The translations under genes and the position numbers were made by a program. Below are positions 34,129-41,625 of a stretch of 64,000 bases of DNA, piece after piece. Location of the stretch: the NCBI GenBank assembly GCA_964462675.1, contig CAYWYS010000014.1, forward strand, positions 5,248-69,247, written 5' to 3'. Source of the DNA: XN24 sp964462675. GTDB taxonomy: Bacteria; Pseudomonadota; Gammaproteobacteria; Steroidobacterales; XN24. The notes beneath the pieces were generated by a model, which saw nothing but the letters and a program-made list of their open reading frames with translations, ran no database searches and was not told where the DNA came from. Every line of letters begins with the position of its first letter. Position 1 is the first letter of the stretch.

Positions 34129-36285
34129 TTACATCAACTCGAGGCGCGCATAGGCGAGCACCAGCCACTTCGCCCCGGCGTTCTCGAAGTTCACTTGGAC
34201 CCGCGCGTGGCTGCCGTGGCCTTCATGGTTGAGCACGATGCCCTCGCCGAACTGGCCGTGCCGCACTCGCTGGCCGAGCGAAATGCCGGCGGGCGGCTCA
34301 TCGCGAAACCGCCCGCTCGGCGCTGCCGCCGGCCGCGAAACCCTGGCCGCGGGCCGGATTTCCTCGACCAGCTCCGCCGGCAGTTCGCCGATGAAGCGCG
34401 ACGGAATCCCGTAGTTGTCGACGCCGTGCAGGCGTCGCTGCTCCGCGTAGCTGAGATAGAGCTCCCGCATCGCCCGGGTGGCGCCGACATAGGCGAGGCG
34501 CCGTTCCTCCTCGAGCCCGTCGGCGTCGAGCAGGCTGCGCTTGTGCGGGAACAGGCCGTCCTCCAGTCCCGCCAGGAACACCACCGGGAACTCCAGGCCC
34601 TTCGCCGAGTGCAGCGTCATCAGCTGCACGCACGCCTCCCAGGCGCCGCCCTGCCCTTCGCCCGCCTCGAGCGCCGCGTGGGCGAGGAACTCATCGAGCA
34701 GCCGCATTTCCGAATCCGGCTCCGGGTCGAAGCCGCGCGCGGCGCTGACCAGTTCCTCGAGATTTTCGACGCGCGCCTCGCCGCGCTCACCTTTTTCCTT
34801 GCCGTGGTGCTCGATCAGGCCGCTGGCCTGGATCACGTGGTCCACCTGCTCGTGCAGCTCGCAGCTCCTGGTATCGCGGTCGAGCGCCTCGATCAGCGCG
34901 AGGAACGCGTGCAGCGCCTGTGCGGCGCGCGCGCTGAGCCCGTCCGTGATCAGCGCGCCCGAGGCACGCCACATCGAGGTGGCATTGGCGCGGGCGTAGT
35001 CGCGCAACTGTTCAAGCGTGCGCGTGCCGATGCCGCGCGTCGGCAGGTTGACCACCCGTTCGAAGGCCGAATCATCGTCGCGATTCGCGACCAGGCGCAG
35101 GTACGCCAGCGCGTCCTTGATCTCGGCACGCTCGAAGAACCGCAGCCCGCCATAGACGCGATAAGGCAGCCGCGCCTGGATCAGCGCCTCTTCAAACACG
35201 CGCGACTGGGCGTTGGAACGGTACAGCACGGCCATGTCGCTGGCGGCCGCGCCCTCGCTGATCAGCGCGCGAATGCGTCCCACGACGAACTCGGCCTCGT
35301 CGCGCTCGTTGTAGGCGGCGTAGAGACGGATCGGGTCGCCGGCGCGGCCCTCGGTCCAGAGTTTCTTGCCGAGCCGCTCGCGATTGTTCGCGATCAACGC
35401 GTTGGCGGCATTCAGGATATTGCCGGTGGAGCGATAGTTCTGCTCGAGCTTCACCAGGCGCGTGCCGGGGAAGTCCTTGCGAAAACGCCGGATGTGCTCG
35501 ACGCGCGCCCCGCGCCAGCCGTAGATGCTCTGGTCGTCGTCGCCGACGATGAACGGCTTGCCCGCGGTGCCGGCGAGCAGCCTCAGCCACGCGTACTGGA
35601 TCGCATTGGTGTCCTGGAACTCGTCGACCAGCAGGTGGCGGAAGCGCCGCCGGTAGTGGTCGAGCAGCTGGGCATCCTCGCGCCACAGTTCGAAGGCGCG
35701 CAGCAGCAGCTCTGCGAAATCCACCAGGCCGCTCTGCTCGCACTGCGCCTGGTAGGCCTCGTAGATCCGGATGAACATGCGCCGGTTGGGGTCGTCGCCG
35801 GCGTCGAGATGCGCGGCGCGCAGGCCCTCGTCCTTGCGGGCGTTGATGAACCACTGCACCTCGCGCGGCACGTAGCGGTTCTCGTCGAGGTCCATGGCCT
35901 TAAGCAGGCGCCGGATCAGGCGCAGCTGGTCCTCGGAGTCGAGCACCGTGAAGGTCTGCGGCAACCTTGCCTCGCGCCAGTGGAGGCGCAGCAGGCGGTG
36001 CGCGAGGCCGTGGAAAGTGCCGACCCAGAGATTGCTGGCCGGCATGCCGAGCAGTTGCTCGATGCGGCCGCGCATTTCGCCGGCCGCCTTGTTCGTGAAC
36101 GTCACGGCCAGCACGCCCCACGGCGAGACGCCCTCGACCTGGACCAGCCACGCGATGCGATGCACGAGCACGCGCGTCTTGCCGCTGCCCGCCCCCGCCA
36201 GCACCAGCACGGGCGCATCGGACGCGGCCGTGACGGCCTCGCGCTGCGCGTCGTTCAGCGGGTCCAGGATCGGGGTGATGTCCAT
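34129..36285 (-). CDS. uvrD: DNA helicase II (UvrD)
   Basis: UvrD is a 3'-5' SF1A helicase for nucleotide excision and mismatch repair. The 718-residue protein aligns throughout with E. coli UvrD: Walker A LAGAGSGKT, motif Ia TFTNKAAGEMRGR, WVGTFHGLAHRLLR, DEAD-type LLVDEFQDTNAIQ, GDDDQSIYGWRGA, LEQNYRST, LMTLHSAKGLEF and VGATRAM. The C-terminal Tudor-like RNAP-binding segment is also present (LGQRVRHGQFGEGIVLNHEGHG). ATG 36285 gives the normal N-terminus; the open frame upstream only reads through a tandem repeat (36306-36369). Confidence 0.97.
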   Translation of the reverse strand: MDITPILDPLNDAQREAVTAASDAPVLVLAGAGSGKTRVLVHRIAWLVQVEGVSPWGVLAVTFTNKAAGEMRGRIEQLLGMPASNLWVGTFHGLAHRLLRLHWREARLPQTFTVLDSEDQLRLIRRLLKAMDLDENRYVPREVQWFINARKDEGLRAAHLDAGDDPNRRMFIRIYEAYQAQCEQSGLVDFAELLLRAFELWREDAQLLDHYRRRFRHLLVDEFQDTNAIQYAWLRLLAGTAGKPFIVGDDDQSIYGWRGARVEHIRRFRKDFPGTRLVKLEQNYRSTGNILNAANALIANNRERLGKKLWTEGRAGDPIRLYAAYNERDEAEFVVGRIRALISEGAAASDMAVLYRSNAQSRVFEEALIQARLPYRVYGGLRFFERAEIKDALAYLRLVANRDDDSAFERVVNLPTRGIGTRTLEQLRDYARANATSMWRASGALITDGLSARAAQALHAFLALIEALDRDTRSCELHEQVDHVIQASGLIEHHGKEKGERGEARVENLEELVSAARGFDPEPDSEMRLLDEFLAHAALEAGEGQGGAWEACVQLMTLHSAKGLEFPVVFLAGLEDGLFPHKRSLLDADGLEEERRLAYVGATRAMRELYLSYAEQRRLHGVDNYGIPSRFIGELPAELVEEIRPAARVSRPAAAPSGRFRDEPPAGISLGQRVRHGQFGEGIVLNHEGHGSHARVQVNFENAGAKWLVLAYARLELM

Positions 36286-36305
36286 GCGGCCATTGTACTT
36301 CCGCA

Positions 36306-36369
36306 GGGACGCAGAGACGCAGGGACGCGGAGACGCAGAGACGCAGAGACGCAGAGACGCAGAGACGCA
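36306..36369. repeat. 8-bp tandem repeat, consensus GAGACGCA, 8 units
   Basis: Eight head-to-tail copies of an octamer GAGACGCA, with three variant units (two GGGACGCN and one plain) at the left end, lie 20 bp upstream of the uvrD start codon. A related four-copy array occurs at 39962-39993. The repeat has no spacer and is too short to be CRISPR. Confidence 0.9.
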
Positions 36370-36431
36370 GAGAGTTGGCGGCTGCGCCACCAAAGGGGCT
36401 GTGGCACCAGGCGTCAGGCCCGGCCCTGCGG

Positions 36432-37340
36432 TCAGCGGCAGCGATGCCCGATGACTGCGCCGGCGTCGCCGACGAGGCGGATCGTCTCGCAGCCGGAGAA
36501 GTCCGCGCGCGGAAACACATCGGGCGGGCAGTAGCCGGCGGTTTCCTCCGGCGGCAACTCGATGGCAAGCGGCGGCTTGTGAGCGGCGACGGTGATGCCG
36601 AGGGCCTCGCGCTCGGCGCGGAGCTCGGCGAGAAATGTCGCCGCGCGGCTGCAGGAGTTCAGGATTCCTTCCTCGGGTGCCTGGAAACCCGCCAGCGTTG
36701 CAGACATCGCGCCGGGCGGCAGGCCGGCCTCGTACTCCGCGATCAGCAGCCACGCCAGCGCGCTGTAGGCCAGCGGATCTTCGCGCTGCACGATCTCCAG
36801 GACCTCGTCCCGGTCGTCCTGGTTGACGACGGCCCAGCGGGCAATTTCCTGGTACAGGCCGCCGAGCTTGAAGGCGGCGAAGGCGGAGCCCTTGACCACG
36901 GCTTTGCGATACCAGTCGATGGCCTCCAGCGGCATCTCCGGCGCGATCCGTGCGGCGAGGATCTGCATCGCCCAGAAGTCCCCCTCTTCTGCGAGTTCCA
37001 GCAGCCGGCCGTCGCGCTCGGTCCGGTAGTTCCGCTCCAGCGGCATGCCGGGCGAGCTGGTGTAGGTCGCCGGCGGAAACCCGCGGCTGCGCGCCCACGC
37101 CTCGATCTCGTCGTTGCTGGTGCCCAGCGCATCCAGCGCCAGCTGGTATTCCTGCTCAGACTCGATGCGGAACTCGGGAATACCGTCATCGCCGATGCGC
37201 GGGACGGTCGCGGTACCGGTTGCTGCGGGCCGTGCGGACGGCGCATCCGGCGCCCCGGCGCCCCGGAACAGCAGGTAGATCAGCGCCGTGGCGACGACGA
37301 CCAGCAAGACAAAGAGCAACGGCAGGTAGCGCTTGAACAT
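36432..37340 (-). CDS. Membrane-anchored protein of unknown function
   Basis: A 302-residue protein with one N-terminal membrane helix (about residues 6-26), so the rest is probably periplasmic. The middle (about 100-200) has two helical stretches resembling Sel1-like repeats (GDFWAMQILAARI, MPLEAIDWYRKAVVKGSAFAAFKLGGLYQEIA). Four cysteines in the C-terminal third may form disulfides. I do not recognise the family. ATG 37340 lies 4 bp after the cyoE stop; TTG 37352 is an alternative overlapping cyoE. Location downstream of cyoE suggests co-transcription with the oxidase assembly genes, but not necessarily a related role. Confidence 0.7.
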   Translation of the reverse strand: MFKRYLPLLFVLLVVVATALIYLLFRGAGAPDAPSARPAATGTATVPRIGDDGIPEFRIESEQEYQLALDALGTSNDEIEAWARSRGFPPATYTSSPGMPLERNYRTERDGRLLELAEEGDFWAMQILAARIAPEMPLEAIDWYRKAVVKGSAFAAFKLGGLYQEIARWAVVNQDDRDEVLEIVQREDPLAYSALAWLLIAEYEAGLPPGAMSATLAGFQAPEEGILNSCSRAATFLAELRAEREALGITVAAHKPPLAIELPPEETAGYCPPDVFPRADFSGCETIRLVGDAGAVIGHRCR

Positions 37341-37344
37341 GCGG

Positions 37345-38256
37345 TCAACCAAGGAACAGCGGGACGTAGTGGTCGGCGAGCAGGAACGAGAAGATCCCCA
37401 TCAGGTAGGTGATCGAGTAGCTGAAGGTCTTCATCGGCAGCTCGGGCCGGTCCGAGCGCATCATCGCGATCGCGTAGTAAAGAAATCCTCCGCCGAACCC
37501 GACCGCGCCGAGCAGGTACAACCAGCCGCTCATGCCGGTCAGCCATGGCAGCAGGCCGACGATGAACAGCAGGATCGTGTACAGCAGGATCTGCAGGCGC
37601 GTGAACTCGACGCCGTGCGTCACCGGCATCATCGGGATGTTGACCTGCGCGTATTCGTCCTTGCGCGCGATCGCCAGCGCCCAGAAATGCGGCGGCGTCC
37701 AGACGAAGATGATCAGGAACAGCAGCAGCGCGTGGGCGTGGACCTCGCCGGTGATCGCGACCCAGCCGAGCACCGGCGGCGCCGCGCCCGCCGCACCGCC
37801 AATGACGATGTTCTGGGGCGTGGCGCGCTTCAGGAACACCGTGTAGACGATGGCGTAGCCGATCAGGCTGAAGAAGGTCAGCACGGCGGTCAACGGATTG
37901 ACCAGGTGCCACAGCATCAGCATCGACGCGAGCCCGAGCAGCACGGCGAAGGTCAGCGCCTCGGGCTCGGTCAGGTGGCCGGTCGGCAAGGGCCGGCGCC
38001 GGGTGCGTCGCATGACCGCGTCGATCCGCGCGTCGAGCACGTGGTTGATGGCGGCCGCCGAGGCAGCGGCGAGGCCGATGCCAAGCGTGCCGAACAGCAG
38101 CTTGTCGAGCGGCACCAGGCCCGGCACCGCCAGGAACATGCCCACGACGGCCGTGAACACGATCAGGCTGACGACCTTGAGCTTGCACAGCGCCAGGTAG
38201 TCGCCGAGCCTGGCCGCCAGTCCTGCCGCCGGCAACTTCCGAACCTCAGTTTGCAC
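37345..38256 (-). CDS. cyoE: Heme O synthase (protoheme IX farnesyltransferase)
   Basis: CyoE/CtaB attaches a farnesyl group to heme b, the first step to heme O and A for oxidases. The 303-residue UbiA-type membrane enzyme has the aspartate-rich motif NHVLDARIDAVMRRTRRRPLP and the second loop IFVWTPPHFWALAIARKDEYAQVNIPMMPV. GTG 38256 is selected, with AAGGTGG about 7 nt upstream; no in-frame ATG precedes it. CtaA (heme A synthase), commonly located just upstream, is absent. Confidence 0.95.
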   Translation of the reverse strand: MQTEVRKLPAAGLAARLGDYLALCKLKVVSLIVFTAVVGMFLAVPGLVPLDKLLFGTLGIGLAAASAAAINHVLDARIDAVMRRTRRRPLPTGHLTEPEALTFAVLLGLASMLMLWHLVNPLTAVLTFFSLIGYAIVYTVFLKRATPQNIVIGGAAGAAPPVLGWVAITGEVHAHALLLFLIIFVWTPPHFWALAIARKDEYAQVNIPMMPVTHGVEFTRLQILLYTILLFIVGLLPWLTGMSGWLYLLGAVGFGGGFLYYAIAMMRSDRPELPMKTFSYSITYLMGIFSFLLADHYVPLFLG

Positions 38257-38371
38257 GCCATGCCACCTTGCTGAAACCGGCCACCCGCGCGGCGCCGTAC
38301 CGCGCGCCGGGCGAATTGTGTCGGATCGCGCCGGCCGAGTCGATCCCAGGGCGTGTGTCGCCCATCTCCAT
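38246..38371 (-). CDS. Small ORF of 41 codons between SCO-like gene and cyoE
   Basis: An ATG overlapping the stop of the upstream gene (TGATG) opens a 41-codon frame ending 10 nt inside cyoE. It contains MEMGDTRPG and ends VAWRAN, without a membrane helix or recognisable motif. The TGATG coupling is the main argument for it; chance in a GC-rich gap is quite possible. It occupies the place where ctaA is usually found, but I see no similarity to ctaA. Confidence 0.2.
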   Translation of the reverse strand: MEMGDTRPGIDSAGAIRHNSPGARYGAARVAGFSKVAWRAN

Positions 38372-38964
38372 CAGCCGATCCTCGACAGCCGCAACAGGCG
38401 CTTCAGGTCCTCGAGCATGCCCTTCGGCGGCTCGTCGGCCGGGTAGCGCATCATCGCGTTGCCGAGCGGATCCACGAGCCAGTAGCCGTCCGCCTGGCCG
38501 GCAAACGCCCGCAGCAGCGCGTCGCCGTCCGCGCCGCCAAGGCTTGCGACCAGCAGGTCCGGGTGCTCGGCCACGAGGAACCCGGCGGCGGGCGGATCGC
38601 CGACATGAAGATAGACGCGCTGCACGCGATCCATCAGCCGGCCGAGCGCGAGCCGCATCTGCCGGCCGTTGTACAGTGACGCCCGGCAGGCTTCGCCGCA
38701 GTCCTCGCGGGCGACATACACCAGTGACCAGTGGTGGCGCAGGAAATCCGCTTCCGTGTGTCGCCCGTCCGGCATCGGCAGGCTCGCCTCGGGCAATTCG
38801 ATCACCGGCACGACCAGCTCGCCGTGGTTGATCGTGCCGCCGGGGCGCCAGCCGGTATCGTAGTAGAGGTAAACGGCGATCGCGAGCGGGCCGAAAAACA
38901 GCAGGAAAAGCCCCCAGCCCTGCAGGCTCGGGCGTCGCGGGGCGTGTTTGTCTTCCATGTTCAT
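38371..38964 (-). CDS. SCO-like oxidase assembly protein (membrane thioredoxin-fold)
   Basis: A 197-residue protein with one N-terminal membrane helix (about residues 16-36) and a periplasmic thioredoxin-like domain. A CxxxC pair (Cys89, Cys93 in DCGEACRASLY) sits where SCO copper chaperones have theirs. The C-terminus LVDPLGNAMMRYPADEPPKGMLEDLKRLLRLSRIG is typical of the unnamed protein that lies between SURF1 and ctaA in many gammaproteobacterial oxidase clusters. A role in copper delivery is inferred from motif and position. It overlaps SURF1 by 4 nt (ATGA). Confidence 0.78.
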   Translation of the reverse strand: MNMEDKHAPRRPSLQGWGLFLLFFGPLAIAVYLYYDTGWRPGGTINHGELVVPVIELPEASLPMPDGRHTEADFLRHHWSLVYVAREDCGEACRASLYNGRQMRLALGRLMDRVQRVYLHVGDPPAAGFLVAEHPDLLVASLGGADGDALLRAFAGQADGYWLVDPLGNAMMRYPADEPPKGMLEDLKRLLRLSRIG

Positions 38965-39677
38965 TCCGATTTCCTGAACGACCAGGCCAGGTAGAGGATG
39001 ACCAGCGTCACGGCGAGCGCAAACCACTGGACCGCGTAGCCGATATGGCGCTCGGGGCCGAAGTCCGACGGCCGCCAGTCGCGCCGGTAACCGTCGGGTT
39101 CCGCGGCGTCGAGCAACAGCAGGCCCGGCACGAGTTCCAGGTCGAGCGCGGCGGAGAGTTCGTCCAGGGTCGGGAACTGGACGACTTTCGGCCAGCCCGG
39201 CGTCATCACGGTAGCCAGCGCGATGCCCGGCCGCGGCATCTGGTCGAGGCGCCCGGACACGGTGCGCACCCCGTCGCTTACCGCAATCGGCGGCGGACCG
39301 GCGGCCGAGAAGTCCCGCACGACCCAGCCGCGATCCACGATGAGCGCGCGGCCACTGTCCTCGAGCAGCAGGGGCGTCAGCACCCGGTAACCCGCCTGGC
39401 CGCCCGCCACCATGTTGTCCAGCAGAAACTGCCGCTCGGGCAGGTACCTGCCGGTCGCGCGCACCGGCGCGTAGCGTCGCAGCGTCTCCGGCCCGCGCGG
39501 GCTCGCGTCCAGCGCAACCGGTTCGCCGCCGGCGGCGAAGTCAGTGAACAGCGCACGTTTCTGTCCTGCCCGGTCCAGCTGCCAGGCGCCAAGCGCCAGC
39601 AGCAGGGGCAGGAAGAACGCGGTGAACAGCGTCGCCGCGAGCCCGGGCCGGAAGCGGCGCTGCGGCGCCGCGGCCAC
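38961..39677 (-). CDS. SURF1 family cytochrome oxidase assembly protein
   Basis: SURF1 helps insert heme a into cytochrome c oxidase. The 238-residue protein has the family layout: N-terminal membrane helix (about residues 12-32, followed by WQLDRAGQKRAL), a periplasmic domain with FLLDNMVAGGQAGYRVLTPLLL and ALIVDRGWV, and a C-terminal helix (HIGYAVQWFALAVTLVILYL). GTG 39677 is the start. It overlaps the SCO-like gene by 4 nt and is divergent from the DUF2909 gene. Confidence 0.93.
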   Translation of the reverse strand: MAAAPQRRFRPGLAATLFTAFFLPLLLALGAWQLDRAGQKRALFTDFAAGGEPVALDASPRGPETLRRYAPVRATGRYLPERQFLLDNMVAGGQAGYRVLTPLLLEDSGRALIVDRGWVVRDFSAAGPPPIAVSDGVRTVSGRLDQMPRPGIALATVMTPGWPKVVQFPTLDELSAALDLELVPGLLLLDAAEPDGYRRDWRPSDFGPERHIGYAVQWFALAVTLVILYLAWSFRKSE

Positions 39678-39747
39678 GCCTCAGGCTCCCGCGGCGCGGC
39701 ATGACGCGCTGCGCAAGCTATACTGGGTGCCCTGTCCGGAGTATCGC

Positions 39748-39954
39748 ATGAGTCCAATCAAGCTCCTGATCCTGCTCGCTTTCGTCGCGATCCTGGCGAG
39801 CCTCGCGTCCGGCCTCGTCTACCTGGTCAAGGATGAGCACGACTCCCGCAGGCTGGTCAATGCGCTGACCTGGCGCATCGGCCTGTCGATCGCGCTGTTC
39901 GTCGTGCTGCTGCTCGCCTACGCCGCGGGACTGATCGAGCCGGGCAAGCTCTGA
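39748..39954 (+). CDS. Twin-transmembrane protein (DUF2909)
   Basis: A 68-residue protein with two membrane helices (about residues 4-25 and 43-63) joined by a short charged loop DEHDSRRLVNALTWRIGLS. This matches the DUF2909 'twin transmembrane' family, which is regularly found between coxC and SURF1. TATACT (39719-39724) lies 23 bp before ATG 39748 as a possible -10 element. A role in oxidase assembly is inferred only from gene position. Confidence 0.8.
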   Translation: MSPIKLLILLAFVAILASLASGLVYLVKDEHDSRRLVNALTWRIGLSIALFVVLLLAYAAGLIEPGKL

Positions 39955-39961
39955 GGCCGCG

Positions 39962-39993
39962 AGGACGCGGAGACGCGGAGGCGCGGAGACGCT
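39962..39993. repeat. 8-bp tandem repeat, consensus GAGACGCG, 4 units
   Basis: Four degenerate octamers (AGGACGCG, GAGACGCG, GAGGCGCG, GAGACGCT) fill the gap between the convergent DUF2909 and coxC genes. They match the unit of the larger array at 36306-36369, about 3.6 kb away. Confidence 0.75.
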
Positions 39994-40035
39994 GCCGGCA
40001 GTGGCCTTGGAAGGGTTTTCGTCGCGAATGGCCGG

Positions 40036-40899
40036 CTAGAGCCAGTAGACGAAAATGAACAGGCCCAGCCAGACCACGTCGACGAAGTGCCAGTACCAGG
40101 CCACGCCCTCGAAGCCGAAGTGCTGCTTCGGCGTGAAATGCCCCTTCAGCACGCGTATCCAGATGACGATCAGCATGATCGCGCCGAGCGTTACGTGCAT
40201 GCCGTGGAACCCGGTCAGCATGAAGAACGTGCTGCCGTAGATGCCCGAGGTCAGCCGCAGGTTCAGGTCCTGGTAGGCATGGACATACTCGTAGGCTTGC
40301 AGGCTGAGGAACAGCAAGCCGAGCACGATCGTGGCGAACAGGCCCCACGCCGTCAGCGCCCGGTTGCCTTCCTTGATCGCGTGATGCGCGACCGTGATGG
40401 TCAGGCCGCTGGTCAGCAGGATCGCGGTGTTGACCGCCGGCAGGCCGCCGGCGCCCATGATCTCGAAGTCGCCGCCCCAGGCCTTCGGCCCGCCGGTCGG
40501 CCAGGCGCCCTCGTAGTCCGGATACAGCAGCAGGTGGGTGAAGAAGTTGTTGCCCTCGCCGCCGAGCCAGGGCACGGCAAGCTGGCGGGCGTAGAACAGC
40601 GCGCCGAAGAACGCGGCGAAGAACATGACCTCGGAGATGATGAACCAGGTCATGCCCATGCGGAACGAGCGATCGACCTGGGCGTTGTATGCGCCGGACT
40701 CGCTCTCGTTGATGACCACGGCGAACCAGCCGCAGATCATGACCAGCACGACCGCCACGCCGAGCCAGGCCACCCAGCCCATGATGCCGATGCCGTTCAG
40801 CCAGGCGGACAGGCCGAGCATCATGACAAACAGGCCGACCGCGCCGACGATCGGCCAGTAGCTGCCGTGCGGCACGTAGTAACGCTGTGTCTGTTCCAT
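40036..40899 (-). CDS. ctaE: Cytochrome c oxidase subunit III
   Basis: Subunit III stabilises the aa3 core and its proton uptake. The 287-residue, seven-helix protein has YYVPHGSYWPIVGAVGLFVMMLG at the start, RMGMTWFIISEVMFFAAFFGALFYAR in the centre (conserved glutamate in SEVMFF), SGLTITVAHHAI, and FMLTGFHGMHVTLGAIML and GVAWYWHFVDVVWLGLFIFVYWL at the end. It follows ctaG by 43 bp and is last in the coxB-coxA-small-ctaG-coxC set. Confidence 0.97.
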   Translation of the reverse strand: MEQTQRYYVPHGSYWPIVGAVGLFVMMLGLSAWLNGIGIMGWVAWLGVAVVLVMICGWFAVVINESESGAYNAQVDRSFRMGMTWFIISEVMFFAAFFGALFYARQLAVPWLGGEGNNFFTHLLLYPDYEGAWPTGGPKAWGGDFEIMGAGGLPAVNTAILLTSGLTITVAHHAIKEGNRALTAWGLFATIVLGLLFLSLQAYEYVHAYQDLNLRLTSGIYGSTFFMLTGFHGMHVTLGAIMLIVIWIRVLKGHFTPKQHFGFEGVAWYWHFVDVVWLGLFIFVYWL

Positions 40900-40942
40900 C
40901 GGAGTCCCCGTTGTGTTCTCTATGCCGGACCGCGCGGCGAAA

Positions 40943-41479
40943 TCATTTCACCGCAGCCAGTCCCGCCCGATCGAAGAAAGTGTACGAAAGCGTCACCGTG
41001 TCCACATTGGCCGGCAGGTCCGGATCGATGATGAAGATCACGGGCATGTCGCGGCCCTCGCTGGGGCCGAACTGCTGCTCGGTGAAGCAGAAGCACTCGG
41101 CCTTGGTGAAATAGCGCGCCGCGGTTCCGGGCGCCACGCTCGGCACCGCGTGGCCGACGACGTCTAGGTCCCGCAAGTTCCGGGCCCAGTAGGTCGTCGT
41201 GTACATCTGCCCCGGGTGGACCGTCATGCTGGGGACACTCGGGCGGAATTCCCACGGGCCGTTGGCGTTCACCGAGGCGACGAACTCGACCCGTATGCTG
41301 CGCGAGAGATCCGGCGCCGGCACGACATCCACGACAGCCTCGTTGCTGGTGCGGCCGCCGAGCCCGGTGATGTCGCAGAACACGTCGTAGATCGGCACCA
41401 GCAGGAAGCCGAAGCCGAACATCGCGGCCGTCAGCGCGACGAGCTTCAGCGCCATGACGCGGATGCCGCTGCCGTTCAC
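40943..41479 (-). CDS. ctaG: Cytochrome oxidase copper assembly protein CtaG (Cox11)
   Basis: CtaG/Cox11 delivers copper to the CuB site of subunit I. The 178-residue protein has one membrane anchor (about residues 9-30), LLVPIYDVFCDITGLGG, and the copper-binding CFCF motif in KAECFCFTEQQ. The GTG start at 41479 overlaps the stop of the 45-residue membrane protein upstream (GTGA). Confidence 0.96.
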   Translation of the reverse strand: MNGSGIRVMALKLVALTAAMFGFGFLLVPIYDVFCDITGLGGRTSNEAVVDVVPAPDLSRSIRVEFVASVNANGPWEFRPSVPSMTVHPGQMYTTTYWARNLRDLDVVGHAVPSVAPGTAARYFTKAECFCFTEQQFGPSEGRDMPVIFIIDPDLPANVDTVTLSYTFFDRAGLAAVK

Positions 41480-41613
41480 GACAGGCCCTGGCTGCGCTCA
41501 GCCATCAGGAAGATGAACAAGGCGTAGACCGCGAGCGCGGCGACGCCCAGGATCACCGCATTGCGGATGACCTTGGCGCGGCGCGCGGGCTGCTGTGTCT
41601 GCAAGTCGTTCAA
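41476..41613 (-). CDS. Small membrane protein in cox operon (45 aa)
   Basis: A 45-residue protein starting with TTG 41613, 12 bp after coxA, with GGGAG about 7 nt upstream. It begins NDLQTQQPARRAKVIRNAV, then a single membrane helix (about residues 19-37) and ends MAERSQGLS. A tiny single-helix protein between coxA and ctaG is common in gammaproteobacterial oxidase operons ('oxidase small assembly protein'). Its stop overlaps the ctaG GTG by 3 nt. Function is unproven. Confidence 0.7.
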   Translation of the reverse strand: MNDLQTQQPARRAKVIRNAVILGVAALAVYALFIFLMAERSQGLS

Positions 41614-41625
41614 TGCCGCTCCCTG

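Noticed and set aside
36306..36369. Tandem repeat considered as a CRISPR array
   Set aside because: Units are 8 bp with no spacers, and no cas genes are present.
34120..36534. 804-codon plus-strand frame opposite uvrD
   Set aside because: Antisense shadow; its 3' end reads the octamer repeat. UvrD motifs on the other strand are complete.
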